Below the pieces are notes generated by a model. That model saw only the letters and a program-made list of their open reading frames with translations, did no database searches and was not told where the DNA came from. 64,000 nucleotides of DNA from Icerya purchasi. Lineage: Eukaryota; Arthropoda; Insecta; Hemiptera; Monophlebidae. The DNA is taken from NCBI GenBank assembly GCA_039619475.1, contig CM077115.1, forward strand, positions 396,834,557 through 396,898,556. Direction: 5' to 3'. Below, piece after piece: positions 8,632 through 22,134 of this stretch (positions are counted from its first letter, which is position 1; each line of letters begins with the position of its first letter). The translations under genes and the position numbers were made by a program.

Positions 8632-11600
8632 GAATTTTCAATTTTTATTTACATAAAAAAAAATAAATAGACGACATATCACAACTCGTTTCAAAAATTC
8701 CTGCGTCAACAAACTGTCAGACTAGCAAACAATGTAACATTTTTGAAGGAGCCGGCTTTTCATTCAAAAAATCCATCACAATGCCCTCTGGACTATCATG
8801 CCCTTCACAATTCATGCTCGCCTACTAGTTGTGTCAAAATTGCATAAACCCTGCTGTTTCGGAAACAATATTTATGTATAGAAAATTAAGTAGCAAATTG
8901 CAGACAATTTCGAGATCAGTTCTTATTATTAAAAACCTACTAGTAGCGCGACCGTATACATTAACAATGTCATGAAAATCGAAAAAGCTATATGATTACG
9001 GCGTCTCTACGGGAAAGATGAAAACAATTTATGATGAACAGTTTCTTCCTTCCGGGGACTAGTCTGTTTATTTGATCGAGACTAAAAAACAATTACGTAC
9101 GCGGGCTGTAAATAAAACGGAACAGGCCCTGCCGGTGGTACTCTAGCCAGCTGACCAGTTCAAAAACGCAAAGTCAGGATCATGAAGTGATATTAACCAA
9201 AACTTGATTGCGATGGATTTTATTTCAGCTTCTTTTTATGATGACATAGGAACTTTTTGAGTACAAACTTTAGCAACGAAAAATGAAAAAAAATTTTAAT
9301 TTATCTTTACGTGTATTTTTATAGCTTTTCGCTTTAACTTGGGATGTCGTGAACTCTCTTGGGACACCATCTTTTCTTCATTATGATCCACTTCCGTCCG
9401 GTGCATTTGGTGCATATTCGCAAACTGTGATAAGATCTTTTCGACGAATCTTCATTGGCATCTTTTATCCCACACACTTTTCTTCAGTTTTCCACAATTA
9501 CAATTTTTTTTTGTGAAAAGGATCTGATCATTACCGCAGGAATTACTTAGACTAAACCACAAGAACAAGCTATTACAATTCAACATAGCTTCCACTGAAC
9601 TCCCTTGTAAGCATTCTCCACCGCCATGTATCTAACGTGTATAAGGGGCGTTTATAATCTTTCTTAAGGGAAAGTCCAACTTTCTGCTTCCTATATGAAA
9701 AAGAAGAAAAATTCAACCAACGAGGAACAATCTTTCCTCGATAGTATTAAAACATTTTTCGAGCTGGGTTATAAGTGAATGTTGAAGGTCGATTTTCGTT
9801 TTAGCGCTTAATAAAACCGAATGTGACTGTTATTTTTTTGTTATTGTATTTTTTTTCCATTTTAGTTCCATCTCTCATTGACGGCAATTTCCATACAATT
9901 AGGGCTTTATTATTTTCCTTGTCATATAAGGGGGGAAATGTAATTATTAATCTTCCGATTTTCGATTGAAAATCCTTCATCTCAGCCTTTTACAGCGTTC
10001 TTATGCGCCATATTGTCTAGAAAGCAGGCGTAGACTGAGCTTTAAAGATGTTGAAATTTTTCGATTATACTCTCTTCTATCTGAATATCAACCCGGAAAA
10101 ATCGTTCATAAAATCAGATTTTAAAGAAAGTTGAGTATTGCTTTTCTGCAATGTTCAAGAGTTTGTACTTTGTACATTTTTTTTTTTTTTTTTTTGTTTT
10201 TCTCCTCGGACCAGAAAAAAAAAAAGATCGCGGTGCTAATGTAGCGGGCCCCGTTGTATCTGACCAATTTTTATCCGTCATCGAATTATTATTTGACGGT
10301 AACTCAAAAGGCATTTAAATTGACACATTTATACGTGTCCGGAAAATTTCGTATCTCGGTCGTAACCTTAATTTGCAGGGTTATCGTTTTTTGTCAGAAG
10401 GTTTTTTGCGAAGGAATAGAGGTGTACACGTGTGGAGTAGAACGAAGTAAGAAACGATTAGTACGACGAAAAACTGTTAACTTCGAATGAGTAACACGAA
10501 ATTATGACATTTTTTGACAGTCTAGGTACAGAGTGAAAATTTTTTAAAACGGCGGGCAAGTGGATAATATTTAAAAATGACAAAAAAAAAAACAGCGCGT
10601 TATCAAGTAATTACCGCATAATGTAAACAAGCAGACTTGGAGCAATGAAAAGTGTTATTTTATAATCTGGTAATATCTTAAATTTCAGTGACATTAATGT
10701 TTTATATAAATACGGAGGAAAGCCGTGCATAAATAACCTTTTAAATTTACATAAAATAAATTTCCCCATTTTATACGTCGTGCTTTCTCAGTCGAAGAAC
10801 AACTGCATCCGTGTTAATAAATCTCCTTTGCAAAGGTTGTTACATTCGTTCGGGCCGCCGTTTTTTTTTTCTTTTTTTGCAAGGCCGGGGGAGAAATCGA
10901 GACAGCCGGTACTTTTGCAGCGCTTCTATACGCTGCGTGTATTTCAATTTTATTTCTTTCATTGTATCTCAAGCGTTGAAAGATCTTTTATCAAACTTTA
11001 ATTAAATCTAAACAAAAACAAAAAGAAAAAAGGAAACGGTAGTCGCATTATAAAAATCCAAAAATTATTTTAAATTCAAAATTATTGACGAAAAAAAAAT
11101 TTTTATTGAAGATAAAAACCTTTACATTCGTAATTTTTCGAAATATAGAAGTCAGTTTTTAATATGTACGAAAACGTATTTTCGAGCTCACAACATTAAT
11201 CGGGAAATTTCTCTTTTTTAATAAATATCGCGTTGTAAGAATTATATCCTTTTGATGAGATTTAGAATTCTGTCTTGGACGAAGTAAAAGGGCCATATGT
11301 ATGCAGCGGCACTTGCCTGAAATAACGAAATTACCCAAATGGTCAAAAAGGGTGTGATTGAGAAACAGGATAACAATATTTTGAACCCTTTGTCTTTTCC
11401 GTTTTACAGCACGCCGAGGTAAAAATGTATTCGGATTGAGTTCGGTATTTAAATTTTCACTGCGCCTCAGTTTGATGTAACGGCTGACGAACATTTACGC
11501 TTATGTTATTTCGTAATTCGCTAGGAGAGGCCACCGAAGAAAACATTAATTCGGCGCTCTTATTCAGTTGTTTACGATTTTATGGCGGGAAAAAAAGCTA

Positions 11601-12385
11601 TGTAAAAATTTAATCCAGAGAATTTTTTCCGTTTTTTTTTCTTTTCTGGAAACAAATTTCAATTAATACCGATGGTTATTTGACCGATTGTTTCCCGAAA
11701 TGATTAACCCCGTAGCAGATTAATTTTAGTCCTAAAAGGCGGTGACAGTTAATTACACTGACAGCCAGTTCGATGAACTTGTATCGGAAAGGAGCACGAA
11801 GCTCGAGTTACCCAATTTATAATGTATAAAAAGAAAACATTACGAGCCTTTGAATGTTATAAACAGTTTTTAGTCATATTCCGATTACCTTAATGGCGTA
11901 TTCTATTCCCTTATTTTATCATAATTTGCGTAGCGCGACGTGCAACATTTGCTCATATTATTCATAAATTTCCTAGATAGAACCGTGTGCTGAACTTTTG
12001 CAAGTTGTTATTTTTGTAAAGTATTATCGAATACGGGAAAACACGTAGACAATTAAACTTGAACAGCCTGGAGGGAAGGAGGAAGGAGATAGTGCTTAGC
12101 TTTTTGCATAATCTGTTGCATGGTAAAATAAATTGTTCTAATCTCCTCCGGGAAAATATTGATTAAAGTATCCATTTCAGGTGTCCGATGTACCGGCAGT
12201 ACAGTTTGCAAGGACTCAGCAGTACGCATGTTCCCCTCTACGCTCCCTATTTATACTATACAACAAACTAGAAAAGGAACATCCTGAACTAGACATCTTT
12301 GACAGTCGTACGGGAGAATTTTTAAAAATCGTCAAGAGTTTGACAACGTAAGGCTGAGGAGTTTTTCTATCTGCTTTCGTTTAGA

Positions 12386-12600
12386 ATATCTATATATGTG
12401 TGGGTGATTGGTTATGTCATCTGCGTGCTCGTTTGTGTTTGTGTGTGTACGTTAGTGCGTGAGCATGTGACAGTGTGTGGATATATTTTTGTACTGATTT
12501 GGATTTTTCATGTTACATATGTATATATATATACAATATGTGTGCGTATAACTACTACTTTATATGCGTACGTGTACGTGAGTATATTTATTACGTTTAG
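12386..12600. repeat. TG/TA-rich low-complexity tract
   Basis: Imperfect TGTG, TATA and GCGTACGTG-type sequence. The open frame across it is rich in V, C, Y and I and is a composition artefact. Confidence 0.75.
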
Positions 12601-14116
12601 AGCTACGTATATTTAATCGTACGATTTCTTTCTTTAGTTTTCTTTTTCGTAATATTGTGCTGTGCAGTAATTGGCGTAAGCTGTTGCGCTGGCAAATTGT
12701 AAAATAAAATAATATAAATAAAATAAATAAGAATAAACACGCACGTAGGTTAATCAAGTTAAAAGTGTGCCTTAGGCCATTTTAGCATATTTCGTTATTT
12801 ATATGGGGGATTCATTTTAATTTCGCGAAATTTTTAATCTACTACATTTTAATCGATTTACGTACGAGGAAATTGTGAAAAAAACCCGGTAGGCTCTGCA
12901 ATAACAATTTTACCTACGGTATGCGTAACGGAATTTCCATAGATCTCTAATATTTTAATGTAATTGTATTGAGGACAAACCGAAATTCTTAAATATTTAT
13001 CCGAAATCGGCGAAAGAAATATCTAAAGAAGAAATAGTTAAAACTGACCAGCAAAAAGAAAAAACTGCAAAAAACAAGTGATTCGATCGCTCAACGGGAC
13101 CCCCCCCCCTATTCGTGTACCGGATCAACGCTTTTTTAACTTTCCAGCAAGTAGATATGAAAATGTTTGAAATCGACAGTTCAAAGAAAAGTCAACTCCG
13201 TATATTAGATGCATCCGTTTACGGCGAATAAAAATATAGAATAAGAAAACAAATGTTGGTGGTCTGAAGAACAAAAGCTGGCTGCAAACATAAATGAGAA
13301 TTAATTATTTCGCTGCACTGTAGAGGCGCCGACAGAGTTTAGTAGATAAATTACAATTTGAAAATTGCACTATTTCTTTTAACGAAGGTAAAAAATATCG
13401 TGAACGATAATAACTGAACGGAATAATTGCGAATACGGAGACACTTCATTCGTATTTTATTAAACGGGTGGGTCTATCGGAGACAAAACAGTATAGTATT
13501 TGCTTTGACTAAATACCATACAGTTTACTCTTACTGCTGTAATAAACATCTTCTAAAAATTCCTTTAATTTTTTTTTTTTTTTTCGCACTGGCATGGTTA
13601 AAAATCTTCTCTAGCCTCGGAGGAGAAAAACAGAAATTTCGACAAAGCGGACTTGTCCGATACATATCGCGTAAAATTAATTTAAATAAAAATAATCGTA
13701 CGCCAAGATTAAACAAATTAGAGCTACTTTCCGAGAGAAGGCAATTACTATGTGGCGCTTTCGGGGACAACTTCAAACGCGACTCAAATGTCAGAAACCA
13801 TTCTGCACCGAGAGCCGATTAGTGCTCAGAGCGAACGTTCGTTTCAGCGGGGTGGTGACACCTAGCCGAATCAGTTTTTGCAAATTTGCAAAAAAAAAAA
13901 AAAAAAACAAAAAAAAAACAACAACAAAGCTTCCTGTTGGGCAGCGGGCTTTCGGCATGGTTAGCGAATTATTAATTAAGCCCACGTGACACATTGATAA
14001 ATTATCGGCAACATGGGCCTTCGAATTTAGGCGGTAATTTTTCGAGTTATTTTCGTTCGAGTATCGAAATTTTCGAGGATGTTCGCGCAAACAGAGCGAA
14101 TTGAAGGACAATAAAA
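12601..14116. other. Noncoding stretch
   Basis: No supported gene. It includes a run of nine C near 13101, a T-run at 13569-13584, an A-rich block at 13890-13926, and a perfect palindrome CGAACGTTCG near 13843. Overlapping open frames of 80-150 codons on both strands around 13.4-14.2 kb share no recognisable domain. Confidence 0.5.
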
Positions 14117-14170
14117 ATGGCGCGTTCGGCGAGGAATGCTTCATCGGGAGGAACCGCGAATTGGCCTCTG
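14117..14170 (+). CDS. Weak candidate first coding exon (18 codons) with donor
   Basis: AAAAATGGCG is a favourable start context (A at -3, G at +4). The frame runs 18 codons, MARSARNASSGGTANWPL, to CTCTG|GTAAGG, a strong donor at 14171. The exon would end in phase 0. The immediate neighbourhood (14117-14165) is more CpG-rich than its flanks. Against it: it is short, the residues are low-complexity, the frame continues open past the donor, and no partner exon or homologue is recognised. I list it as a lead and would not be surprised if it is chance. Confidence 0.15.
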
Positions 14171-15200
14171 GTAAGGTTTTGTACGGTCTGGCCGCTACTA
14201 TTATTAAAAAGGCTTTGCGTCGTCGTTGAACCGTTGGCGCCAACTGTTAAAACCGCTCTCGTCAGATTCTCGTTACATTTGGCTACGCCTATTTTTGGGT
14301 TTCCGCCATGTTATCGTATGCAAGTCAGGTAAAGATTAAGCAACGTCGGTCACAAACTCTTTTTTTCCTTTTTTTTCATTCCACTCTTCGTGCATCGTCG
14401 CTCGCACTCTATAAACCGATCTAGGGAGCCTGCTGATCAGTCTTTCCAGTCACTATGCGCTATTTTTAATGATACACTATGTATGCACCTGCGCAAACTT
14501 TAAACCATGTCTATTACAACGTTAATAAATGACATGCGTCCAAAACACTCCGTCCTCATTCGTTTCCAGCCAGAACTTATAACTTTCTTTTTGCTTTTTA
14601 TCGAAGAAAATAGGCAAAAAAACCGTCACGCGGATTTTACGTTTTCAGTTGGAAGTGTACACAGGAAGTGCGCGTGGTGGATTTCGGTCGTCTCATCTAC
14701 CGAAGAAAGTCATGTTGATTTGACCCTGATAAAACGCTGATTAATGTCTCCGGAGTATTTTTCAGCTTTCTACGATTTTTAGTCGATGAAAAATTTTTGT
14801 GTAACTGTCGGACGACGCGTATCGCCCGACGACGGAAAGTGAAAACAAAAGCACTGTTTCAACTTGATGACGACTCCTATTGCTGTTGAAGCATTCGATG
14901 TCGACCGATAAGGTCAAGTTGGAATTTCCGTAATGTGGAACTGTTTAAAAATCTTTAAAACGTAAAATCGCCCGTTGTACATTTCGGCCGCATCGATTAG
15001 TATTAAACAGTGGAATAATTTACTTTTATAATAAACCGGATGAAGATTTAATCAAGTTATTTTTTTTTCCCTTCTTTTTCGCCCCGAACAGTTACAGTTT
15101 ATTCGGCCAGCAAGAGCTACGCTATAATTAGATTTCGTAATGAAAAATTACCGGAGATGAGAAAATAAGGAGTGGGGAACGTAAGGAATGGAAACTCCAT

Positions 15201-15411
15201 CCTACAATATGGCCGCAAGTGTAAAGCAGTGAAAGCCCGATAAAATAACCAAAAATTAAAATTAAAATAAGTTATCATTCTGCAGTATGGCAGCAACTAC
15301 GGAGCAGTGCCCGATGTAAGTCAACAAAGAAAAATAGACATTTTCCGAAAGTCCCATCTCGCAATATGATGACCACAGTTGCATGGCGATGCTCACAATG
15401 CCCCCGATAAA
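15201..15411 (+). repeat. Three diverged copies of a ~77 bp unit
   Basis: A block of the form CAATATGG-GCAA...GCAGTG...CCCGAT occurs at about 15204-15241. It recurs as GCAGTATGGCAGCAACTACG onward to CCCGAT at about 15281-15315, and more diverged at 15360-15410 (GCAATATGATGACC ... CCCCCGAT). Spacing is about 77 bases each time. Similarity is visible but low. Confidence 0.45.
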
Positions 15412-17064
15412 TGCAATCAAGTTGACGCTATTCGACCCAAAAACAACAACTTTATATTTTGTTCTTATCATTAGAATATAAAACGTCAAATCACTGTTTT
15501 AGAAGTTAAATAGTCTTTTTATTTACGTTATACTGTAGTAATTCGTTCTAGCAGGTTCCTTTTTAAGAAACGAAAGTTATTTTCATCGTCCCCGAAATAA
15601 GTATTACCGCGCTTGTTTATGACATTTTCAGTGAGAATGTATATGAGATATCGAAGGAAGTGATAATTTTCGTACCTGAAATTTCATACTACTCTCCGGT
15701 CAAAAACTTTAAAAGCATATGAAAAGTAAAGGAAATTTCGGTATTAAAAGCTCGAGCGACAGTTTTCGGTGAATGCGACATTATTTGTAATATTTCTAAT
15801 AAACGATGAAATGGTTTCGCGTAAAATTTCGTTACTCTTGTTCGCGTGTTTCGCCGATAAATATCTCTGACATTTTCGGGAGTTCGAATTCGAGGACGTG
15901 AGACACACGGTGCGTACACGAGAAAAATAAAAACCTATATTAAAAAATTTCATTTCGTATCCAAAGAACTTTAAAGTTTGTAATTATTCCCGGCTCGGAG
16001 AAATTTGTCGCACGAGACTCCAAGCAGAAGCTTGCCAACTTCGAAGAACTCGACGAAAATGGTTCAGATTTTAAAAATTTTCCTTAACGACATCGTAAAA
16101 ATTTCAAGCGGGTTGAATCGCCTGAAATCGGATTGGCCAAATTTTGTCGGCGTAATCGCTAATTCAGTGTTTTTAAGCGCGAGGAGATATGCGTATGTAT
16201 CTATTTTCCTTTCGCTGAATTTCAGCCGACAGAAAATCACATAAAGTCACAATTACGATTAATTGTAAAAATTTTTCACTTACGCGGATTTTTCTTAAAG
16301 TTATAATTTTTATGTAGATATATTTTTTTTTCAAATCAGCCGAATGGGGCCGCCGTCTAATGAAGAGAAAGTCACCCACGATACACTGCCCAAAGATATG
16401 CCTCTTGTTGCATAATTAACACTCGATAACGAGCAGTTAAAATGTACGCTTAATCAATTCTTAGTGTGTTTGGGAAGCTTTTTCTCTCCGAGAGGAAATC
16501 AAAGAACGTGTCAATAGATCGATTTGTTTCATTGTAATATTCCTGAAAAAGCTAATGTTATTTTTATTACGTAGTTTGTGTCTCTCTCTCGCTGTGTTTC
16601 AGTAAATTTTCCGAATAATCTGGATGTAATAATAAAGCGATCGATCGCGATGAAAGAAAATTTGCCTTACAAAAACTTTCTGCAAAAGATCTTCAAACGA
16701 TAAAAAGTGTCGCTCGCATTTAATCACGTACATTTTCTGAACATAAAAAAATATCTTGACAGCTTTATCTTTTTTTTTTTTTTTTCTTAGCATGTCGCTT
16801 AGATCGGTAAATTAAATTTTTCTCGGTATCCGTCGTTAGTATAAAACACGTATACACACGGAATCCATTCAACCCCTCATCAAATATTGCAAACTACTGG
16901 AACGGAACAGTATATCCCTAAGAGCTAGAATAGATTGTTGCGGAAACTGGAAATAGCATTATTGCTACCCCGGTCGATCTATGTCATTCACGCATTTCGG
17001 TATATTCTGAATTTCTGCAGGGGAATCGCAAACAGCAAATCCCAGCGGTTCGTTCGAAGATTTT

Positions 17065-17099
<35 letters not shown>

Positions 17100-18260
17100 C
17101 CTTCGAAAATAGTGTTTTATCTTTTTTTCCGGCTAATGCAGAGACTCCTCCGTTGGAATATTTACACTGCCTCTCGTTCTCAACATTATCCATCAAACCT
17201 AATCATTTCTACGTCATCCTCGCTCCGATGATTACACTTTTCTCGCATCATCTTCCGATTTTTATCTCAGTGACGCGGGACAGCTTTTTCTTCGAATCGG
17301 ACACGTCGAATTTAACAGATATCCGAAATTTCATATTTGATTTTCTTATATTTTGAAATTTATTTCATTCCATTTTCCGAGTTCAATGCGAAAATTCTTA
17401 TCGAATCGAAAAAAAACACCTCCACACGGCGAGAAATGTGTATTTTTTCTCATATTCGATGATGATGAATTTTTTTGCAATTGCAGAAGTATATGTTACG
17501 CGAAAATAATAGAACGTGCATTAATTGTAAGTAACGACTAACTGAATGTATAATTATCAGATCGTCAGGCGTAGCATGGACCAATTAAAAAAGTAATTCC
17601 TATCAAAGGGGGGGGGGGATATAATGTGATATATATTTATTGAAAATCAACAGCAGGATACGGTAGTAAGTTTATTGTTACTTGAGAAACTACTCATACC
17701 AGTAGCATTGATAAGGAATATAAACCCACTTTATTTTCCCACAAATCCGGTAGTGTAACGTTTAAATTGTTTGCTTTACTACGTAAATTTGCTGCTTTTT
17801 ATTGTTCTGTGACGAAAAATTTCGAAGTAAAAGTGAAGCAATTTGAAATATATTTATTTATAAAATATTTAAGAACAATTTCGAAATAGCGGTAAAACCA
17901 AATTCTGGTTAAACTAGGCCGAATTTTTACTAAACGTAATTATTTTCCAGTAGTCGTAATTCGTCTTATCGCGCCAATTGCGAACTATTCGAATCGCATT
18001 CTCCACCGTTCGGCCGCAGAAATTTTAAGTTTCAGAATTTCAAATTGACCGGCGGTCCCTCTTCATTTTATAATTTGAAAAAGTGCGCTCCACGCGAATA
18101 GTCTCCTTTTTGTTTTTTTTTTGAACTTTAACGTGCCTATTTAAAGAATTCCCGATTAAAAGAAACCATACGGAACCGGTTTCGCGAAGAAGTCGTTAAA
18201 CAATAATAAAATTGCGATCCGGAAAAACTCTTTGTTCGATAATTCTGAATTACATTTTGA

Positions 18261-18280
18261 CGATGATCCGAAGATCATCG
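18261..18280. repeat. Perfect 8 bp stem with CGAA loop
   Basis: CGATGATC-CGAA-GATCATCG, followed by ATTAATTAATTAATTA-type sequence. It could be a dyad-symmetric binding site; no evidence for a specific factor. Confidence 0.65.
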
Positions 18281-18737
18281 ATCGCAGTTATTAATTAATT
18301 AATTACCATTATTATTACGATTATTCTCCATTTCGACAATTTATATTTCAAAATACGGCTCTTTCCCATATGCTAATTGCATTACGAAATTAAAAATAAA
18401 ACAAAAAGATTAATCAAAAAAAAAAGAAAGCAGTAAATTAGTACACGTGTTTTCTAAACACTAACGCTGTTGCAGTCTCCTCCTAGGGAAACTTTTAAGC
18501 GAGAAAAAGTATTTCGAAGTACGACACAAAAAAAAAAAAAAAAAAAAAAGTTATGCCTAGCCGCAGTATATGGATAATAAACGACGGAACAAGAAGAAGG
18601 ATATAATGGCATGTCCTTTTTTTTTTCTGGGCGCGTCAACTATGGACATTAACTCATGATATAACGGCATGTGTTCTTTTTCATTGTTTTAAATTGCGCG
18701 ACGAATAGAATACCAGTTGAACTGTATATTCATAGCA

Positions 18738-18760
18738 TATATATATATATATATATATAG
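18738..18760. repeat. (TA)n microsatellite
   Basis: About 11 TA units. Confidence 0.9.
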
Positions 18761-20448
18761 TGTAACTGTGCTCACTAGTTTAACATGTGAAAATAAATCC
18801 CACGCTCGTCTGTAGCTGAGACTAAACCGGAGATAAATTTGGTTTATACAAAATATGGAGAAAATTTTAGAATTTTGCCGAATACAAATTTGAAGCGTAT
18901 GCGACAAAACCAAAGGAGGTCCAATGTTGCCAGTGCTTTTTCTTTTTCTTTTTTTGTGCTGCTGTTTAATTTTAAATTCGAAATAAAGAGAAAAGAGGGA
19001 ATCTGGACAGAAATGGTCGAAACACGCAATGAAAATGCTTTGCCCCCTCCGACGTCGTGAAAGATGAAAACAAATAAATAAACGCGAGGGACTGCATTAT
19101 ATCGACCGTCTTCAATTATGTAAGTCGCCAGAGTGCAAAATGGTTTCAAGATAGAAACGTGCGTAAGTTGGTATTTCAGCTTTTACTTCGGTAAAGATGG
19201 GGTACTTTCGTTGTCGTTTTGAAAATTGTGAAGCGGGTGATTTGCATTTCAAGCATAAATAGCGTACCGGTGAAGCATGTAAAGGAAAAATACAAAGTCC
19301 CGCACGAATCTCCTTTTTCAGCTGACTGCAAACGTCGTACGGAATTAATTGAATAACATATACGAATCGGAAAAACCAAAAAATTCGCGCAAACCACTCG
19401 CCCTTGAATTTTTCCGCAACTATTTCTTGCTAAGATTAAGACAAAATTAGTCCAAGGCCTTTACATATCAGCGCATTTTACCCCTTCAAATCATTTCCGT
19501 TTCCGATTCGTGCGAAGCAAGTTTTCAAAAGTTCATTAATCATTCCAAAAATAAGGGGTGATTTTTCCGGAACCGGATTAATCAAAAACAATTTCGCATT
19601 CGAACGCATTGCATTTCGCTCGTTTTAAACAACAAGCGCTTAACTTTTGTGCTTTTTGGAATACTCCCAAACACGGTCAAGTGTGACCTTTTACGAGATG
19701 AAACGTTAGTCACACATTCGGGGTAATAGTTGATATTATCTCGGAGAAAAATCTAATCAGCCGTCTTTACCGCGTACAACATGTGAAACGCATAGCGCAG
19801 GAGCAGCTGAACTAGCATTATTAAACTGAGTTAACGGGGACAGCGACCGGTTTGCGTTACAGATCTGCAAAACATCGATGATCTTTGGCATTTATTTTTC
19901 GTTTGTTTATTTTCCTAATTCAACTTTTATTTGTGCTATAGATTTGCTGCACATCGGACGGAATTAATTTTTTTCGAAACACCTAAGCGTTTAGTCAATG
20001 GGGGCGCTGGTTTTTGAGATGACCCTCAAACTTAAAAATTATCCTAAGAATGTCGTCACTTTCTTAAATCAATTTTTTGAAAATTGTATGTTGTTTTATG
20101 GCAGCAATAACTCATTAAACGATAAAAAAAAATAAACGATTATTAAATGCTAATTCGCAGAATCTATTTTAAGATTGGTGTTTAAAAAAGAGTTTTCTAA
20201 ATATCTTTAAACTTCCTTCGAAAGTGACGTCGAGCAACGCCATTAGCATTGTAGCATTTATAATCTTTTGCAACGTAAAACTTATTCATGCGAATTATTA
20301 TTTTGGAAGTCGAGGGGACAGAAGAAACGCGTATAACAGATCTACGTCGACGGGCAACACTTTATTACATATTAAACTGGCTTGAATTCGTTCCCCTTTT
20401 TACATTAAACTGCAGCATTAATTGAATTGAAATTATCACTGCTCGCAT

Positions 20449-20645
20449 TATTTATTTATTTTTAATTTTTCAATATATTTATGTTTAATTTTTTTAATTA
20501 GTTTATTTTTAATTTTTCAATATATTTATGTTTAATTTTTTCAATTAATTTATTTTTGATTTTTCAATTAATTTATTTTTAATTTTTCGATTAATTTATT
20601 TTTAATTTTTCAATTTATTTATTTTTAATTTTTTAATTTATTTAT
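20449..20645. repeat. AT-only tandem array, ~20-24 bp imperfect unit
   Basis: Reiterated TTTATTTTTAATTTTTCAAT with variants such as ATATTTATG insertions and CAATTAATT joins, about eight units. There is almost no G or C. It is low-complexity satellite-like DNA. Confidence 0.85.
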
Positions 20646-21697
20646 TATGACGAGAATGTTTCACTTTAATTACCAGTTTTTTTATTTATTTTTTTTATTT
20701 CTATAAGCGTGTTTTATGTTTTCACAACCAGTTGAACATCTACGGCAAAAAGAAGAAAAGAGTAACGGAACTCAAATTTTTAATCAGGCTCGAAAGCTAT
20801 TTAACCTCCCAGCTTCGATAATTTAAAAAGCATATTTCTCCGAATCGATATAGTTTTACTCATTACGATCATATTGCGTCGAAAGAGCCTAAAAGGAAAA
20901 AGATCATTTAAACCGTTACGACCGACCTTGATCACTGCTAACCGAAATCAAAAGAGGAAAATAAACATTTACGTTATACGCATAACGCTATTATCCGTCG
21001 TACATTGTTTGCCCTTTAATCACAGCCAATATCTTTATTCTCAATTTGCGAGGCTAATGCTAATTCACACTGACCGCTTTTATTACTGTCAATTGCAATT
21101 TAGTATTTATCTTTATTTCAGTTAATTTGGGCGAATTGCGAAATTTTCGAACCCCCGAGAATATTATTTAACTGTCCGAAATGTTTTATTTTTTGTTTGT
21201 TTGCTTCTTTTTTTTTTTTTTACAAGTCCCGTAGGAATTATAGAATTCACAAAGCAACACTTTGCCTTAGAAAGATATTTTGACTGAATTTTGAAATTAG
21301 TCTTTTAATTATTTTGGCCTTAATTTCTGATTGATGACTAAAATATTAAAAATTACATTAATACGAAATTAGTTTCGAATCATTTTGACGCTTACATTTT
21401 TAAATAGTAGTAGAAAAAGAATAAATTCGCTTACACGCAGAATTTTTTTTTTTTTTTATTCTCCGAATTCTCAAAGCGGTTGATGGCCCTTCACTGTGGG
21501 GGCCTATTCAAATTGTTAGTTTTAGAAATTCCGTTACGTTCCCCGAATTTCGTGTTACAAAAAGTATACGCAGTATTTGAAATTAGTTACATTTTTGTTA
21601 CTATTAGTAATCGGTTGCGGCTTACGATTTTTTATTTTCATTTTTTGTTTTCTTCAAGTGTAAAATAGAAAAACAATTACCACCTGTTGTCGAATTT

Positions 21698-21729
<32 letters not shown>

Positions 21730-22134
21730 GTATCTTATACCGGGATATGATTCATTATCATTGAAATGCAATAGATGTTTTTGTTAATTTTGACTCCCGC
21801 GAGTTCCATAATATCGTGTTGTAAGAATCGTTACAATTTTTCAAATCGTATTATGTAATGAACAATTTATCGTTAAACTGCCGACCTACACTTTTGAAGT
21901 ATATTGCAGAGGATTATTTACCGTGTTCTATGGGCCCTGTTCTCGTCTATTCGTACGTCATTATTAATCTAGTACCGACAAACAATGAGAAAAATGAATA
22001 AGACAATTGCCGAAACAGCAACAAACGGTGCTCAACTAAGAAGACAGATATCTTCTTATGAAAAGCATAGGAACTCCGTTCGATCAAAACCATATCGATA
22101 TATTCACATTTTTCGTATACATCTGTGTATGTGT
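20646..22134. other. Noncoding stretch
   Basis: No supported gene. It holds T-runs at about 21209-21221 and 21446-21458 and a short (TA)n at 21707-21722. A few open frames under 85 codons show no domain. Confidence 0.5.

Larger units (their letters stand above)
7042..12385. other. Long noncoding stretch, probably intronic
   Basis: About 5.3 kb with no recognisable exon, RNA gene or transposon. It contains many T-runs (7638-7653, 10179-10196) and A-runs, and scattered short inverted repeats at 7754-7793 and 8577-8631. Open frames here (for example the 111-codon minus frame at 11159-11494) lack domains and codon-like composition. If the exon at 6.5-7.0 kb is real, this is the start of its first intron. 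Confidence 0.5.
14341..20440. other. Long noncoding stretch
   Basis: About 6 kb without a supported gene. Notable simple sequence: A-run at 17070-17097, G-run at 17608-17617, A-run at about 18529-18549, and (TA)n at 18738-18760. A three-fold diverged repeat at 15.2-15.4 kb and a stem-loop at 18261-18280 are listed separately. Open frames of 60-100 codons are scattered on both strands without recognisable domains. Confidence 0.5.
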
